This document shows positions 32,429-41,813 of a stretch of 43,142 nucleotides of DNA, in pieces. Source of the stretch: Atribacterota bacterium (lineage in GTDB: Bacteria; Atribacterota; Phoenicimicrobiia; Phoenicimicrobiales; Phoenicimicrobiaceae). The stretch spans positions 1-43,142 of the forward strand of contig DAOUWX010000001.1 of the NCBI GenBank assembly GCA_030666935.1, written 5' to 3'. The translations under genes and the position numbers were made by a program. Under the pieces are notes generated by a model. It made no database searches. It was not told where the DNA came from and saw only the letters and a list, made by a program, of their open reading frames with translations. Position 1 is the first letter of the stretch; every line of letters begins with the position of its first letter.

Positions 32429-33574
32429 ATGAAAGAAAATAAATCATTACATAGTATCTGCCGATGGACATTCAACGCAGGTAAAGGGGGTTTTGTTCCG
32501 GGTGATATGAGACCAGAATGGAATTCACAAAATTTAAATACTGTTGACATGATTAAGCTGGTAAAGAATAGAATTGTCCCGAGGTTACCAGATAATGTGG
32601 AATTAGGAATTGAAATGCATTATGATTATGAGTTTGATGAAAAGACTTCCCCTGAAATAGCTGATGCCTTAGCAGACTCTAAGATATATCTGGCTATGGT
32701 AACTCCGGGAGCTCATCAACATTATGCTTATGGGGGTATAGCCTCCTTAGATCCTGAGGAGAGAAAATCAGCAGAAGAATTTGGAGAAAGAACGGTTGAT
32801 CTTGCTTATGGACCTCTTAAGAAAGCCTGGCATCCAGACCCCTCAAAATGGCCTGCTGTAATTATTTGGAATGGGTCATTTGGTTATGACCTTGCATCTG
32901 TAGGAATCTTTCAAATGTATCAAAACCTTAAAGAGAGTATGGCAAAATTATGCCAATATGAAAAAAAATTAGGGGGAGACCTCTATTTTGCCTTAGAACC
33001 CAAACCCAATGAGGGACATCCGACTATGCTAATTCCCACCGTGGCAAGTGCCATAGTTTTTTGGAATAAATTGGAAGAAGAGTTTAAAATTACTGGTGAT
33101 AAAAAGGGAGTGAATAAAGAGTTTGGTCATTCAGAAATGATCGGGCTTGACCATGTATATGATACCGTAGAAGAAATAGATAATGATGCTTTAGTTCATA
33201 TGCACTTAAACAGCCAGGGCTACAATGATGGTATCATCCTTGGCGGACCAGGTAAATATGATATCGACCATGGAACACGGATCAATGGTATGAATATAGC
33301 CATAGCGGGTTTAATTAAAGATGCAGGTTTTAACCGCTGGAAAGGGCATGATATGCAAGTAAGGCCATATGACAATGAGGAGCAAGGAATCGATAGAGTG
33401 ATTAGGAGCATACTGAGCTGGGAGGCCTGTGCGCAAGCTGCTCAAGAACTAGATAAAGAACAATTAATGAAATACCTTAACAATCGGGAAACTGCTAAGG
33501 CAGAAGATATCATAAGAGAAGCTCTAGTAAAAGCCCAAAACTATTTTGACCGAATATGTATAAAGGGTGATTAG
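32429..33574 (+). CDS. Xylose isomerase-family TIM barrel
   Basis: A 381-residue protein of the xylose isomerase fold, probably converting D-xylose to D-xylulose. It has the long N-terminal RWTFNAGKGGFVPGDMRPEW region, LEPKPNEGHPTMLIPT carrying the first metal glutamate and a lysine, NKEFGHSEMIGLDH in place of the usual NIEANH motif, HMHLNSQGYND and GKYDIDHGTRING. It is shorter and more divergent than classic XylA (about 435-440 residues), but its place at the head of the XylFGH/XylB genes supports the role. An AAGGAG site precedes the ATG. Another aldose such as rhamnose remains possible. Confidence 0.82.
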   Translation: MKENKSLHSICRWTFNAGKGGFVPGDMRPEWNSQNLNTVDMIKLVKNRIVPRLPDNVELGIEMHYDYEFDEKTSPEIADALADSKIYLAMVTPGAHQHYAYGGIASLDPEERKSAEEFGERTVDLAYGPLKKAWHPDPSKWPAVIIWNGSFGYDLASVGIFQMYQNLKESMAKLCQYEKKLGGDLYFALEPKPNEGHPTMLIPTVASAIVFWNKLEEEFKITGDKKGVNKEFGHSEMIGLDHVYDTVEEIDNDALVHMHLNSQGYNDGIILGGPGKYDIDHGTRINGMNIAIAGLIKDAGFNRWKGHDMQVRPYDNEEQGIDRVIRSILSWEACAQAAQELDKEQLMKYLNNRETAKAEDIIREALVKAQNYFDRICIKGD

Positions 33575-33783
33575 TAGAAATAATAAAAAGTTATCTCAAA
33601 AAATGCATGAACCATAATACTAAAATTACCTGCAAGTTACTATCAAATAAGAGAAGGAGTGATGTATATTTATAAAAAATGTAAACTCGACTGACCTGAT
33701 TATTGCGATGTAGAAAATTTAATTTTTGATTTGAGTACAAGTATTACAAATTTTAATTTTATTTTTAAAGGAGATTTTTTATT

Positions 33784-34845
33784 ATGAAAAAATTAAATAT
33801 CACTTTACTAACGATTGCATTGTTTGTTGTATTAAGCTTCTCGGCTTTCGCTGCAGATGCCCCTATAAAGATTGGTTTATCCTTTTCTGATTTTGCCACA
33901 GAAAGATGGCCTGTTGAAGCAGCTTTAATGACCGATCTTGGGCGTGAAGTTGGCGCCCAGGTAATTGTCCAGGTAGCAAATCATGATGCGAAATTGCAGA
34001 ATGATCAGATTGAGAACATGGTTCTCCAAGGGGTAGACGTTATCATTATTGTTGCAGAGGATGGTGCAGCTGCAGCAACAGCAGTAGACCAGGCAGCAGA
34101 AGCAGGAATCCCATGTATAGCCTATGATAGATTGATTAAATCACCTAATTTAGCAGCTTATATTTCTTTTGATAATGTTGAAGTAGGGCGAACTCAGGCA
34201 AGAGGAGTATTAAATGTAAAAGATAGTGGGAAATTTGTGCTTCTTGGTGGAAGCCCAACAGATAATAACGCCATACTTTTTAGACAAGGACAGATGGAGA
34301 TGCTCCAGCCTCTGATTGACAGCGGGCAAATTGAAGTTGTTGCTGATCAGTGGGTAACTAATTGGGATCCTGCTGAAGCACTCAAGATGATGGAGAACAT
34401 TCTTACCGCCATAAATAATGAGGTTGATGCAGTAGTTGCTTCAAATGATGGAACAGCACTTGGTGCACTCCAGGCTATGAAAGCTCAAGGTCTTGCTGGA
34501 AAGGTTCCGATTTCCGGGCAAGATGCCACATGGGCTGGCTGCAAATCAATAGTTGAGGGAGAGCTTACTATGAGCGTATACAAAGATGTAAGACTTCTTT
34601 CTCCGATGGCAATAGATATGGCTATGCAATTCGCTAAAGGTGAAACTCCCGAAGGGCTTGAAGATTTCACGCTTGCTGAGCTTACTTTAGATGATAAGTT
34701 AACAGGAACTGCTCCTTGTAAGTTTCTAAAAGTTTTCGGAGTAGACAAAGACAACGTGTACGAGTTAATTATCAAGAGTGGTTTCCAAGAATATGATAAT
34801 GTGTATAAAGATGTTCCTGAAAAAGATAGACCACCAAGACCCTAA
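33784..34845 (+). CDS. xylF: D-xylose-binding periplasmic-type protein
   Basis: A 353-residue CUT2 binding protein. The signal peptide (MKKLNITLLTIALFVVLSFS, cut after AFAA) is followed by APIKIGLSFSDFATERWPVE, the XylF signature with the ERW ligand residues, then NDQIENMVLQGVDVIIIVAE, AYDRLIKSP and VASNDGTALGALQAM. AAAGGAGA lies just before the ATG. A strong hairpin follows the stop. It supplies xylose to XylG/XylH. Confidence 0.92.
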   Translation: MKKLNITLLTIALFVVLSFSAFAADAPIKIGLSFSDFATERWPVEAALMTDLGREVGAQVIVQVANHDAKLQNDQIENMVLQGVDVIIIVAEDGAAAATAVDQAAEAGIPCIAYDRLIKSPNLAAYISFDNVEVGRTQARGVLNVKDSGKFVLLGGSPTDNNAILFRQGQMEMLQPLIDSGQIEVVADQWVTNWDPAEALKMMENILTAINNEVDAVVASNDGTALGALQAMKAQGLAGKVPISGQDATWAGCKSIVEGELTMSVYKDVRLLSPMAIDMAMQFAKGETPEGLEDFTLAELTLDDKLTGTAPCKFLKVFGVDKDNVYELIIKSGFQEYDNVYKDVPEKDRPPRP

Positions 34846-34854
34846 TTACTAACA

Positions 34855-34894
34855 GAGTGCACCACAGATTATTATTAATATCTGTGGTGCACTC
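34855..34894. promoter_or_regulatory. Intergenic hairpin between xylF and xylG
   Basis: GAGTGCACCACAGAT (34855-34869) pairs perfectly with ATCTGTGGTGCACTC (34880-34894) around a 10-nt loop. There is no U-run, so it is more likely a processing/stability hairpin or partial attenuator that leaves binding-protein mRNA in excess over transporter mRNA, a common device in sugar ABC operons. Confidence 0.75.
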
Positions 34895-34952
34895 GATTTA
34901 AATAAGTGAAAACTGTAAAAAGTTAACCCTTTGTAAGGGGGGTAATAATATT

Positions 34953-36494
34953 TTGAAAGATGAATTTATTGTAAGAATAGAGAATATAACAAAAGACTTC
35001 CCAGGCATTAGAGCGCTATCGAATGTTTCCTTTAAAATAAAAAAAGGAAGCATTCATGGTCTGTGCGGGGAAAACGGTGCCGGGAAATCTACTTTAGTGA
35101 AGATTTTAGCAGGAGTTTATTCTCATAATACTGATGAGGGGAAAATTTACTTTAATAATGAAGAGTTAAAATTTACCCATTTTTCTATTCATCAGGCAAT
35201 TAAAAAAGGAATTGCTGTTGTTTATCAGGAGCTTGCTCTTGTTCCTCAAATGACAGTAGGAGAAAACATTTTTCTGGGAAGAGAACCGGGAGAGAAAAGC
35301 ATTATTAGCTGGAATAGGCTCTATTCAGATACTAAAAAAATTCTTAAGAAATATAAATTAAACATTCCCTTTTTTGCTAAGTTATCTACACTAAGTGTTG
35401 GCCAACAACAGATGGTTGAGATTGCTAAAGCCGTCTCACAGGAGGTTAAAGTTTTGATTTTAGATGAACCTACATCTGCACTTACTGAGGCTGAGATTGA
35501 TTCCTTAATGGAAATCCTCAAGCATTTAAAAGATAATGGGGTGACTTGTATATACATTTCTCATAAGCTGGAGGAGTTTTTTAGGATCACAGATAATATT
35601 ACCGTTCTTAGGGATGGTCAGGTAGTCAATACAGTGAAAACCACAGATACCTCTGTAGAGAAGGTGATTACTATGATGGTAGGGCGGGAAATGAAGGAGA
35701 GATTTCCTATTGGAAATCGCAAACCCGGGGAGAAAATTTTAGAAGTTAAGGGCTTATCGGTAGATGATCCTTCAGCTCAAGGTAAAACAAAAATCAAGGA
35801 TGTTTCATTTGATTTAAGAAAAGGTGAAATATTAGGAATAGCCGGTCTTATGGGTTCCGGAAGAAGCGAGCTTGTTACCGCTATCTTTGGAGAGTATGGA
35901 AAGCAAATTACCGGAGAAATATTTTTGGAAGGGAAACCGGTAAAAATTCGATCAGCAAGAGATGCCGTAAATAATGGAATAAGTCTTGTTCCGGAAGATA
36001 GAAAAAAGATGGGACTGGTGTTAATGCAGGCAGTCTATGAAAATATCTCCTTACCAAATATCGGGAAATTCTCTAATGCATTGAGCATTGATAAGTATAG
36101 AGAACTAAAAGAATGTAAGAAATATGCTGATAATCTTACTATAAAGACGCCATCTCTTTTTACAATTACAGAATCTTTAAGTGGAGGTAACCAACAGAAA
36201 GTGGTAATAGCAAAGTGGTTAATGTCAACACCGAAGATTCTCATTCTCGATGATCCGACCAGAGGGATTGATGTAGGAACTAAATATGAGATATACAAGC
36301 TTGTAAATAAACTTGCAGAAAATGGTATAGCTATAATTATGATCTCTTCTGAATTAGAAGAAGTACTCGGAATGAGTGACCGAATTATGGTCATGCATGA
36401 AGGTGAATGTACGAAGATTTTAGACCGAAAAGATGCAACACAAGAGAAGATAATGGCTTTTGCTTCAGGTATTAACAATTATAGTGAGGTATAG
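34953..36494 (+). CDS. xylG: Xylose ABC transporter ATPase (two-domain)
   Basis: A 513-residue CUT2 ATPase with two nucleotide-binding domains, unlike the single-domain protein at 6.2-7.0 kb. Domain 1 has GENGAGKST (residues 39-47), LSVGQQQMVEIAKA and LILDEPTSALT; domain 2 has the degenerate Walker A GLMGSGRSEL, LSGGNQQKVVIAKW and LILDDPTRGIDVG. Starts at TTG 34953, 10 nt after AAGGGGGG. It precedes xylH by 3 bp. Confidence 0.93.
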   Translation: MKDEFIVRIENITKDFPGIRALSNVSFKIKKGSIHGLCGENGAGKSTLVKILAGVYSHNTDEGKIYFNNEELKFTHFSIHQAIKKGIAVVYQELALVPQMTVGENIFLGREPGEKSIISWNRLYSDTKKILKKYKLNIPFFAKLSTLSVGQQQMVEIAKAVSQEVKVLILDEPTSALTEAEIDSLMEILKHLKDNGVTCIYISHKLEEFFRITDNITVLRDGQVVNTVKTTDTSVEKVITMMVGREMKERFPIGNRKPGEKILEVKGLSVDDPSAQGKTKIKDVSFDLRKGEILGIAGLMGSGRSELVTAIFGEYGKQITGEIFLEGKPVKIRSARDAVNNGISLVPEDRKKMGLVLMQAVYENISLPNIGKFSNALSIDKYRELKECKKYADNLTIKTPSLFTITESLSGGNQQKVVIAKWLMSTPKILILDDPTRGIDVGTKYEIYKLVNKLAENGIAIIMISSELEEVLGMSDRIMVMHEGECTKILDRKDATQEKIMAFASGINNYSEV

Positions 36495-36497
36495 TTA

Positions 36498-37697
36498 ATG
36501 AAATCATTAAATTTTATCGATAAAATTAAAATTAATATTAAAACTTATACATTGATAATTGCTCTTCTTATTATCTGGCTGCTTTTTGGTTTTTTAACTG
36601 ATTGGATATTCTTTTCCCCAAGAAATCTTTCCAATCTTTTCAGGCAAATGACCATCGTGGCTTTCCTTAGTATAGGAATGACTTTAGTAATTATAACTGG
36701 TAATATTGATCTTTCTGTAGGGTCGCTGACCGGTTTAATCAGTGCAATGGCTGCCTATCTTCAAGCATATACGCTTGCTCCATTACTTTCCGGACTCTTT
36801 CCAAATATGTCTATTGTTGCATTGGGCATACTAAGCACAATTATCACCATCATTGTCTGCTTGTTGGCAGGCTTATTAATCGGTATCTATCAAGGTTATG
36901 TCATTGCTTATTTGAAAGTACCGGCCTTTATTGTAACTCTGGGAGGAATGCTTGTTTTTCGTGGAGGAGTTCTTGGTATTACTCAAGGGAGAACTGTGGT
37001 TCCTATTGAAAATTCTCTCAGATGGATAGCCCAGGGATATTTGCCCAAGAATTTAGGTCTAATTGTAGCAGTTATTGCTGTAATAATTATTTTTCTGATG
37101 ACCTTGCAAAATAGAAAGAAGAAGATTCAATATGGTTTTGAACTTAAACCCCTTACTTATGATTTGCTGATAGCATCGGCTTATTCTGTCCTTGTTTTCG
37201 GTTCTATTCTGATTGTGAATGATTATAGGGGGATACAGAATCCAGTAATAATTATGATAGTAATAGCAATTTTGATTACCTACCTAAGTAATAGCACTCG
37301 ATTTGGACGGTACGTTTATGCTCTTGGAGGAAACATTGAAGCAACTAAACTTTCAGGTATAAATGTTCAATCTATTATTTTTAAAGTTTTTATCCTTATG
37401 GGTCTTTTATGTGCAGTTGCTGGAATTGTTCTTACTGGTTATGTTGCGGCAGGTACAATTGGTGGTGGGATGAATTACGAACTTTCTGCGATAGCCGGTT
37501 GTGTTATCGGTGGGGTAAGTTTAATGGGAGGCAAGGGAACAATTATTGGAGCTCTAATAGGTGCCTTAATTATGGCAAGCCTCGAGAATGGAATGAGTGT
37601 TATGAATATGGGTGTATTCTGGCAGTATATAGTTAAAGGCTTAGTCCTGATTCTAGCAGTTTATGTAGATATTGCATCCAAGAAAAGCAACTCCTGA
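36498..37697 (+). CDS. xylH: Xylose ABC transporter permease
   Basis: A 399-residue CUT2 permease, longer than RbsC as usual for XylH, with about 10-12 helices. Landmarks are TGNIDLSVGSLTGL after the early helices, VPAFIVTLGGMLVFRGGVLG, GGNIEATKLSGINVQ and AIAGCVIGGVSLMGGKGT. It begins 3 bp after the xylG stop, so the two are translationally coupled. Confidence 0.92.
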   Translation: MKSLNFIDKIKINIKTYTLIIALLIIWLLFGFLTDWIFFSPRNLSNLFRQMTIVAFLSIGMTLVIITGNIDLSVGSLTGLISAMAAYLQAYTLAPLLSGLFPNMSIVALGILSTIITIIVCLLAGLLIGIYQGYVIAYLKVPAFIVTLGGMLVFRGGVLGITQGRTVVPIENSLRWIAQGYLPKNLGLIVAVIAVIIIFLMTLQNRKKKIQYGFELKPLTYDLLIASAYSVLVFGSILIVNDYRGIQNPVIIMIVIAILITYLSNSTRFGRYVYALGGNIEATKLSGINVQSIIFKVFILMGLLCAVAGIVLTGYVAAGTIGGGMNYELSAIAGCVIGGVSLMGGKGTIIGALIGALIMASLENGMSVMNMGVFWQYIVKGLVLILAVYVDIASKKSNS

Positions 37698-37827
37698 TCC
37701 TGATAAGAAGAAGACATAAAAACAAATATTTTGATGAAATTATATATTATTTATTTAAAATATAAATTTCTAATCCCAAGTAATATCTCTTCTTTAAGCA
37801 AAAAATATTAATACAGAGGCGAAGAAA

Positions 37828-39000
37828 ATGATTAAAGGAAAAGAAATAAACAATATAGGTGAAGTTTTACGTTATGGTATGGTTGGCGGTGGAACTGGTT
37901 CTTTTATTGGTGATGTTCATCGTAAGTCTGCTAATTTTGATGGAAAAATAAAGTTAGTCGCAGGTTCTTTTTCCAGAAATTATGATAATACCTTATCTAC
38001 AGGGGGAAAGTTAGGTTTAGAGACCGCAAGGCTTTATAAAAACTTTGAAGAAATGGCTGAAAAAGAGGCAGCAAGGAAGGATAAAATTGATTTTGTTTCA
38101 ATTGTGACTCCGAATCACGCCCACTATAAGATTGCAAAAACCTTTTTGAAAAATGGTATTAATGTTGTTTGTGATAAACCTTTATGTTTTAAAGTTGAAG
38201 AAGCAGAAGAATTGGCTGATTTAGCAAAAGAAAAAGAACTTCTCTTTTGTGTTACTTATGTTTATACTGGTTATCCAATGATTAAACAGGCCCGTGAAAT
38301 GATTCGTCAAGGAGATATAGGAGAGATCCTGATGGTTATGGCTGAATATCCTCAGGAATGGCTTGCTACTACAGTAGAAAATGAAGGAAACAATCAGGCA
38401 GCTTGGAGAACTAATCCCAAAATGACAGGAAGTTCTAACTGTGTGGGAGATATTGGAAGCCATATTGAAGATACCGTATCTTATATTACTGGATTAAAGA
38501 TTAAGTCCCTTTGTGCTAAATTAGATATAATCGGCGAAAACAGGATTTTAGATACGAACGCTGGCATTATGATTAAATATGATAGTGGTGCAAGTGGTTT
38601 TTATTGGTGTTCACAGATTGCAATTGGTCATGATAATGACCTGAAGATAAGAATTTATGCTACAAAGGGCAGTATCGAATGGCAACAGGAAGATCCTAAT
38701 TATCTAAAAGTTGCATATCTTGGTAAACCAAAAGAGAATTTATCAAGAGGACGTGATGAAATTTATCCATTGGCAGCTAATAATGTACGAATTCCAGGGG
38801 GTCATGTTGAAGGTTATTATGAAGCATTTGCCAATATTTATAAAAATTTTGCAGATGCATTGCTATCTAAAAAATCAGATTGTAACTTCGAAAAAAAGAA
38901 TTATGATTATCCAACGGTTTATGAAGGTATAAACGGCGTTAAATTTATCAATTCAGCAGTTGAAAGTTCAAAAAATGGTTCAATATGGGTAGATTTGTAA
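37828..39000 (+). CDS. Gfo/Idh/MocA-family oxidoreductase
   Basis: A 390-residue NAD(P)-dependent sugar dehydrogenase-type protein. The N-terminal Rossmann motif is GMVGGGTGSFIGDVHR (about residues 18-33), followed by VSIVTPNHAHYKIAK and the catalytic-lysine motif VVCDKPLCFKVEEA, then the GDIGSHIEDT histidine region. It is 130 bp after xylH. It probably oxidises or epimerises a sugar or sugar derivative that enters with xylose; substrate unknown. Confidence 0.88.
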   Translation: MIKGKEINNIGEVLRYGMVGGGTGSFIGDVHRKSANFDGKIKLVAGSFSRNYDNTLSTGGKLGLETARLYKNFEEMAEKEAARKDKIDFVSIVTPNHAHYKIAKTFLKNGINVVCDKPLCFKVEEAEELADLAKEKELLFCVTYVYTGYPMIKQAREMIRQGDIGEILMVMAEYPQEWLATTVENEGNNQAAWRTNPKMTGSSNCVGDIGSHIEDTVSYITGLKIKSLCAKLDIIGENRILDTNAGIMIKYDSGASGFYWCSQIAIGHDNDLKIRIYATKGSIEWQQEDPNYLKVAYLGKPKENLSRGRDEIYPLAANNVRIPGGHVEGYYEAFANIYKNFADALLSKKSDCNFEKKNYDYPTVYEGINGVKFINSAVESSKNGSIWVDL

Positions 39001-39085
39001 AGTAAAAGACATTAAAAACAAATATTTAAATAAAATTTTATGTTATTATATATTTATAGATAAGTTAAAAAAGAAAGAATTTTAT

Positions 39086-40264
39086 ATGATGATAAAAACC
39101 AAAATAATGTTAGGAAATTCAATCGTAATCAGAAAATGGAATTTAAGTACTATTTTTAAAGCAATCCGCAAGCAAGGTCCTATTTCCCGAATAGAATTAA
39201 CTGAAATTACAGGATGTAGTGCCGGTACAGTGTCTAACCATGTTAGGACTCTGATTAGAAAAGGCTTCGTGATTGAAACCAAAAAAGGTATTTCTTCCGG
39301 AGGAAGAAAACCAATACAGTTAATGGTTAACCCTAACAAAGCTTATATTTTTAGTATTGAGATCGAGGTTACCCGGATAAAGATAGTGGTGTTTGATTTA
39401 GAAATAAAAGTGGTAACAAAGAGTGTCATTCCCATAATATATAAAGATAATTACATGAAGACCCTTAAACAGGTATTTTTTGAGATGGATAAGATGATAG
39501 AAGAAAAGAATTTAAAATTGGATAATCTCCTGGGAATAGGAGTAGCAGTGCCTGGCTTGATTGATAAAGTAAAGGGTATACTAGAATTTGCGCCTAATTT
39601 AGGATGGAAAAATGTACATATTTCAAAGATTTTTAAAGACAAATATGGTCTTCCTATAACCTTAAATAATGAGGCAAAAGCAGCAGCTATCGGGGAAAGA
39701 GACTCTATTTATCCTAAAATAAACAATATGGTATTTGTTTCTATTAATGAAGGAATAGGCTGCGGAATTTTTTTTAATGGTGAATTATACAGGGGAGCTA
39801 GTGGAAATGCAGGGGAATTCGGTCATATAATCATTGATACTAATGGTCCAATATGTCACTGTGGCAATAAAGGATGTTGGGAAACACTTGCTTCGGAAAG
39901 CTATATTGTCAATAGATATTTAAAGTTATCTAATAGTAATAAAGAATTGACCAAGAAAGAAATATATCAATTAGGTAAAAATGGCGATAAAAAAATAATT
40001 GAGATATTTAATGAAGCAGGAAGAAATATAGGGATAGGATTAGTCAATATTATTAATGGGCTTAGTCCTGAATTGGTAGTAATTGGTGGTGGCGTTGCAG
40101 AAATAAAAGATTATATTTATGACGAAATTATTAAAAAACTTGAAGAAAATGCTTTATCTGTTTCCTATAGATCTGTAAAAATTAAATTTAGTAAATTGGG
40201 CAGCTTAGCAGCAGTTTATGGGATGGCTGATTTGATTATTAATGAAAGAATTAAATTTATTTAA
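39086..40264 (+). CDS. ROK-family transcriptional repressor (XylR/NagC type)
   Basis: A 392-residue regulator. N-terminal winged helix-turn-helix (GPISRIELTEITGCSAGTVS, then NHVRTLIRKGFV, residues about 31-64) followed by a ROK sugar-kinase-like domain with LDNLLGIGVAVPGLID, GEFGHIIID and the zinc motif CHCGNKGCWETLAS. No strong ribosome site before ATG 39086; two ATGs are adjacent. Sited inside the xylose regulon, it most likely represses the promoter at 32.2 kb until xylose binds. Confidence 0.88.
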   Translation: MMIKTKIMLGNSIVIRKWNLSTIFKAIRKQGPISRIELTEITGCSAGTVSNHVRTLIRKGFVIETKKGISSGGRKPIQLMVNPNKAYIFSIEIEVTRIKIVVFDLEIKVVTKSVIPIIYKDNYMKTLKQVFFEMDKMIEEKNLKLDNLLGIGVAVPGLIDKVKGILEFAPNLGWKNVHISKIFKDKYGLPITLNNEAKAAAIGERDSIYPKINNMVFVSINEGIGCGIFFNGELYRGASGNAGEFGHIIIDTNGPICHCGNKGCWETLASESYIVNRYLKLSNSNKELTKKEIYQLGKNGDKKIIEIFNEAGRNIGIGLVNIINGLSPELVVIGGGVAEIKDYIYDEIIKKLEENALSVSYRSVKIKFSKLGSLAAVYGMADLIINERIKFI

Positions 40265-40301
40265 TATGAGTTAAAGATAAAGAATAAATAGCAGGTGTTT
40301 T

Positions 40302-41813
40302 ATGGAATATTTATTAGGACTTGATATCGGAACCAGCGGTGTAAAAACCCTGTTAATATCTTTGGAAGGCAAGATTATTTCTAACAAAACAACCTCATAT
40401 CCCCTGGCAACTCTCCACCCCGGTTGGGCAGAACAATCTCCCTATGATTGGTGGGAAGCCACTGTAAATGCGATAAAAGAAATAGTTTCTAATGCTTATA
40501 TCGACACAAACCAGATTAAAGGAATAAGTCTATCCGGACAGATGCACAGCTCAGTCTTCCTTAATGAAAAAATGGAGGTCATTAGACCAGCGATCCTCTG
40601 GAGTGATACCCGTACCTCGGACCAATGTACAGAAATTTATGCCAAAGCAGGAGGATTGGATCAGCTAATCCATTATGTATCTAATCCCGCTCTGGAGGGT
40701 TTTACTGCACCTAAGATCTTATGGTTAAAAGAGAAGGAACCAGAAAATTACCAAAAGGTTAAATATATTCTTTTGCCCAAAGATTATATCCGCTACAGGC
40801 TAACCAATGAGCTGTTTACTGAAGTTTCTGATGCTGCCGGTACTCTATTGTTTGATGTAATAAAGAAAAGATGGTCTACCAGCTTATTAGAAAAACTGGA
40901 GATTGACAAAAATTTACTCCCTCCGGTACTTAATTCATTCGATTTAGCTGGTAGGATAACTAAAAATATAGCTGATCAAATCGGATTAAAATTTGGAACT
41001 CCGGTAGTTGCCGGAGGAGCGGATAATGCCTGTGGGGCAGTGGGAAGTGGAATAACAGAAGGAGGAAGGGTGATGGTTAGTATCGGCTCCTCAGGAGTAG
41101 TCTTGGCTCAGACCAATAATCCCCAGGCTGATCAAGAAGGAAGGATACATCTATTTAATCATTCCTGCCCGGATAGCTGGTATATGATGGGGGTAAGCTT
41201 ATCAGCAGGTATTTCCTATGAATGGTTAAAGAAAAAGTTATTTAATAATATCTTGGATTATATTAAATTAGATCAATTAGCAGAAGAGATAGAACCTGGT
41301 AGCGAAGGATTAATCTTTTTGCCCTATCTCTACGGAGAAAGAACGCCCCATACTGATGCTAATGCTCGTGGGGTATATTTTGGAATATCCGGAAAACATG
41401 ACCAAAGACATTTCACAAGAAGTATCCTGGAAGGTGTAACTTTTGCCCTAAAAGATTCTCTGGAATTAATTAAAAATAAAGGGGTTAAGATTAAAGAGAT
41501 AAGGGCTATCGGAGGGGGAGCAAAGAGCAGAGTATGGCAGCAGATATTGGCTGATGTATTAGGCGAAGAGATAAATTTACTGAATGTGGAAGAAGGGCCC
41601 GCTTTTGGAGCAGCTTTGATTGCCGGAGTAGGTGTTGGCGTATATGATAGTTTTACAGAAGTAGTGAATAGGATTATTAAAGTTAAAAAAACTATCGTTC
41701 CCGGGATTCAAAATACCGAAAAATATAATCAATATTATCAATTATACAAAAAATTGTATTACAGTTTGAAAGAAGACTTCAAAGAATTAAAAAAATTAAT
41801 CAGTCCTATCTGA
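40302..41813 (+). CDS. xylB: Xylulokinase
   Basis: FGGY kinase, 503 residues, making D-xylulose 5-phosphate for the pentose phosphate pathway. Motifs are LLGLDIGTSGVKTLL at the N-terminus, HPGWAEQSPYDWW, SGQMHSSVFL (the MHG-like xylulose site), GGADNACGAVGSG and the C-terminal GGGAKSRVWQQILAD. AGGTG lies before the ATG. Its last 18 bp overlap the end of the opposing galactokinase gene. Confidence 0.93.
   Translation: MEYLLGLDIGTSGVKTLLISLEGKIISNKTTSYPLATLHPGWAEQSPYDWWEATVNAIKEIVSNAYIDTNQIKGISLSGQMHSSVFLNEKMEVIRPAILWSDTRTSDQCTEIYAKAGGLDQLIHYVSNPALEGFTAPKILWLKEKEPENYQKVKYILLPKDYIRYRLTNELFTEVSDAAGTLLFDVIKKRWSTSLLEKLEIDKNLLPPVLNSFDLAGRITKNIADQIGLKFGTPVVAGGADNACGAVGSGITEGGRVMVSIGSSGVVLAQTNNPQADQEGRIHLFNHSCPDSWYMMGVSLSAGISYEWLKKKLFNNILDYIKLDQLAEEIEPGSEGLIFLPYLYGERTPHTDANARGVYFGISGKHDQRHFTRSILEGVTFALKDSLELIKNKGVKIKEIRAIGGGAKSRVWQQILADVLGEEINLLNVEEGPAFGAALIAGVGVGVYDSFTEVVNRIIKVKKTIVPGIQNTEKYNQYYQLYKKLYYSLKEDFKELKKLISPI

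Noticed and set aside
33650..33700. A 10-codon leader peptide (GAAGGAGTG then ATG) before xylF
   Set aside because: The ribosome site is good, but there is no attenuator hairpin or codon bias to show a regulatory leader peptide.
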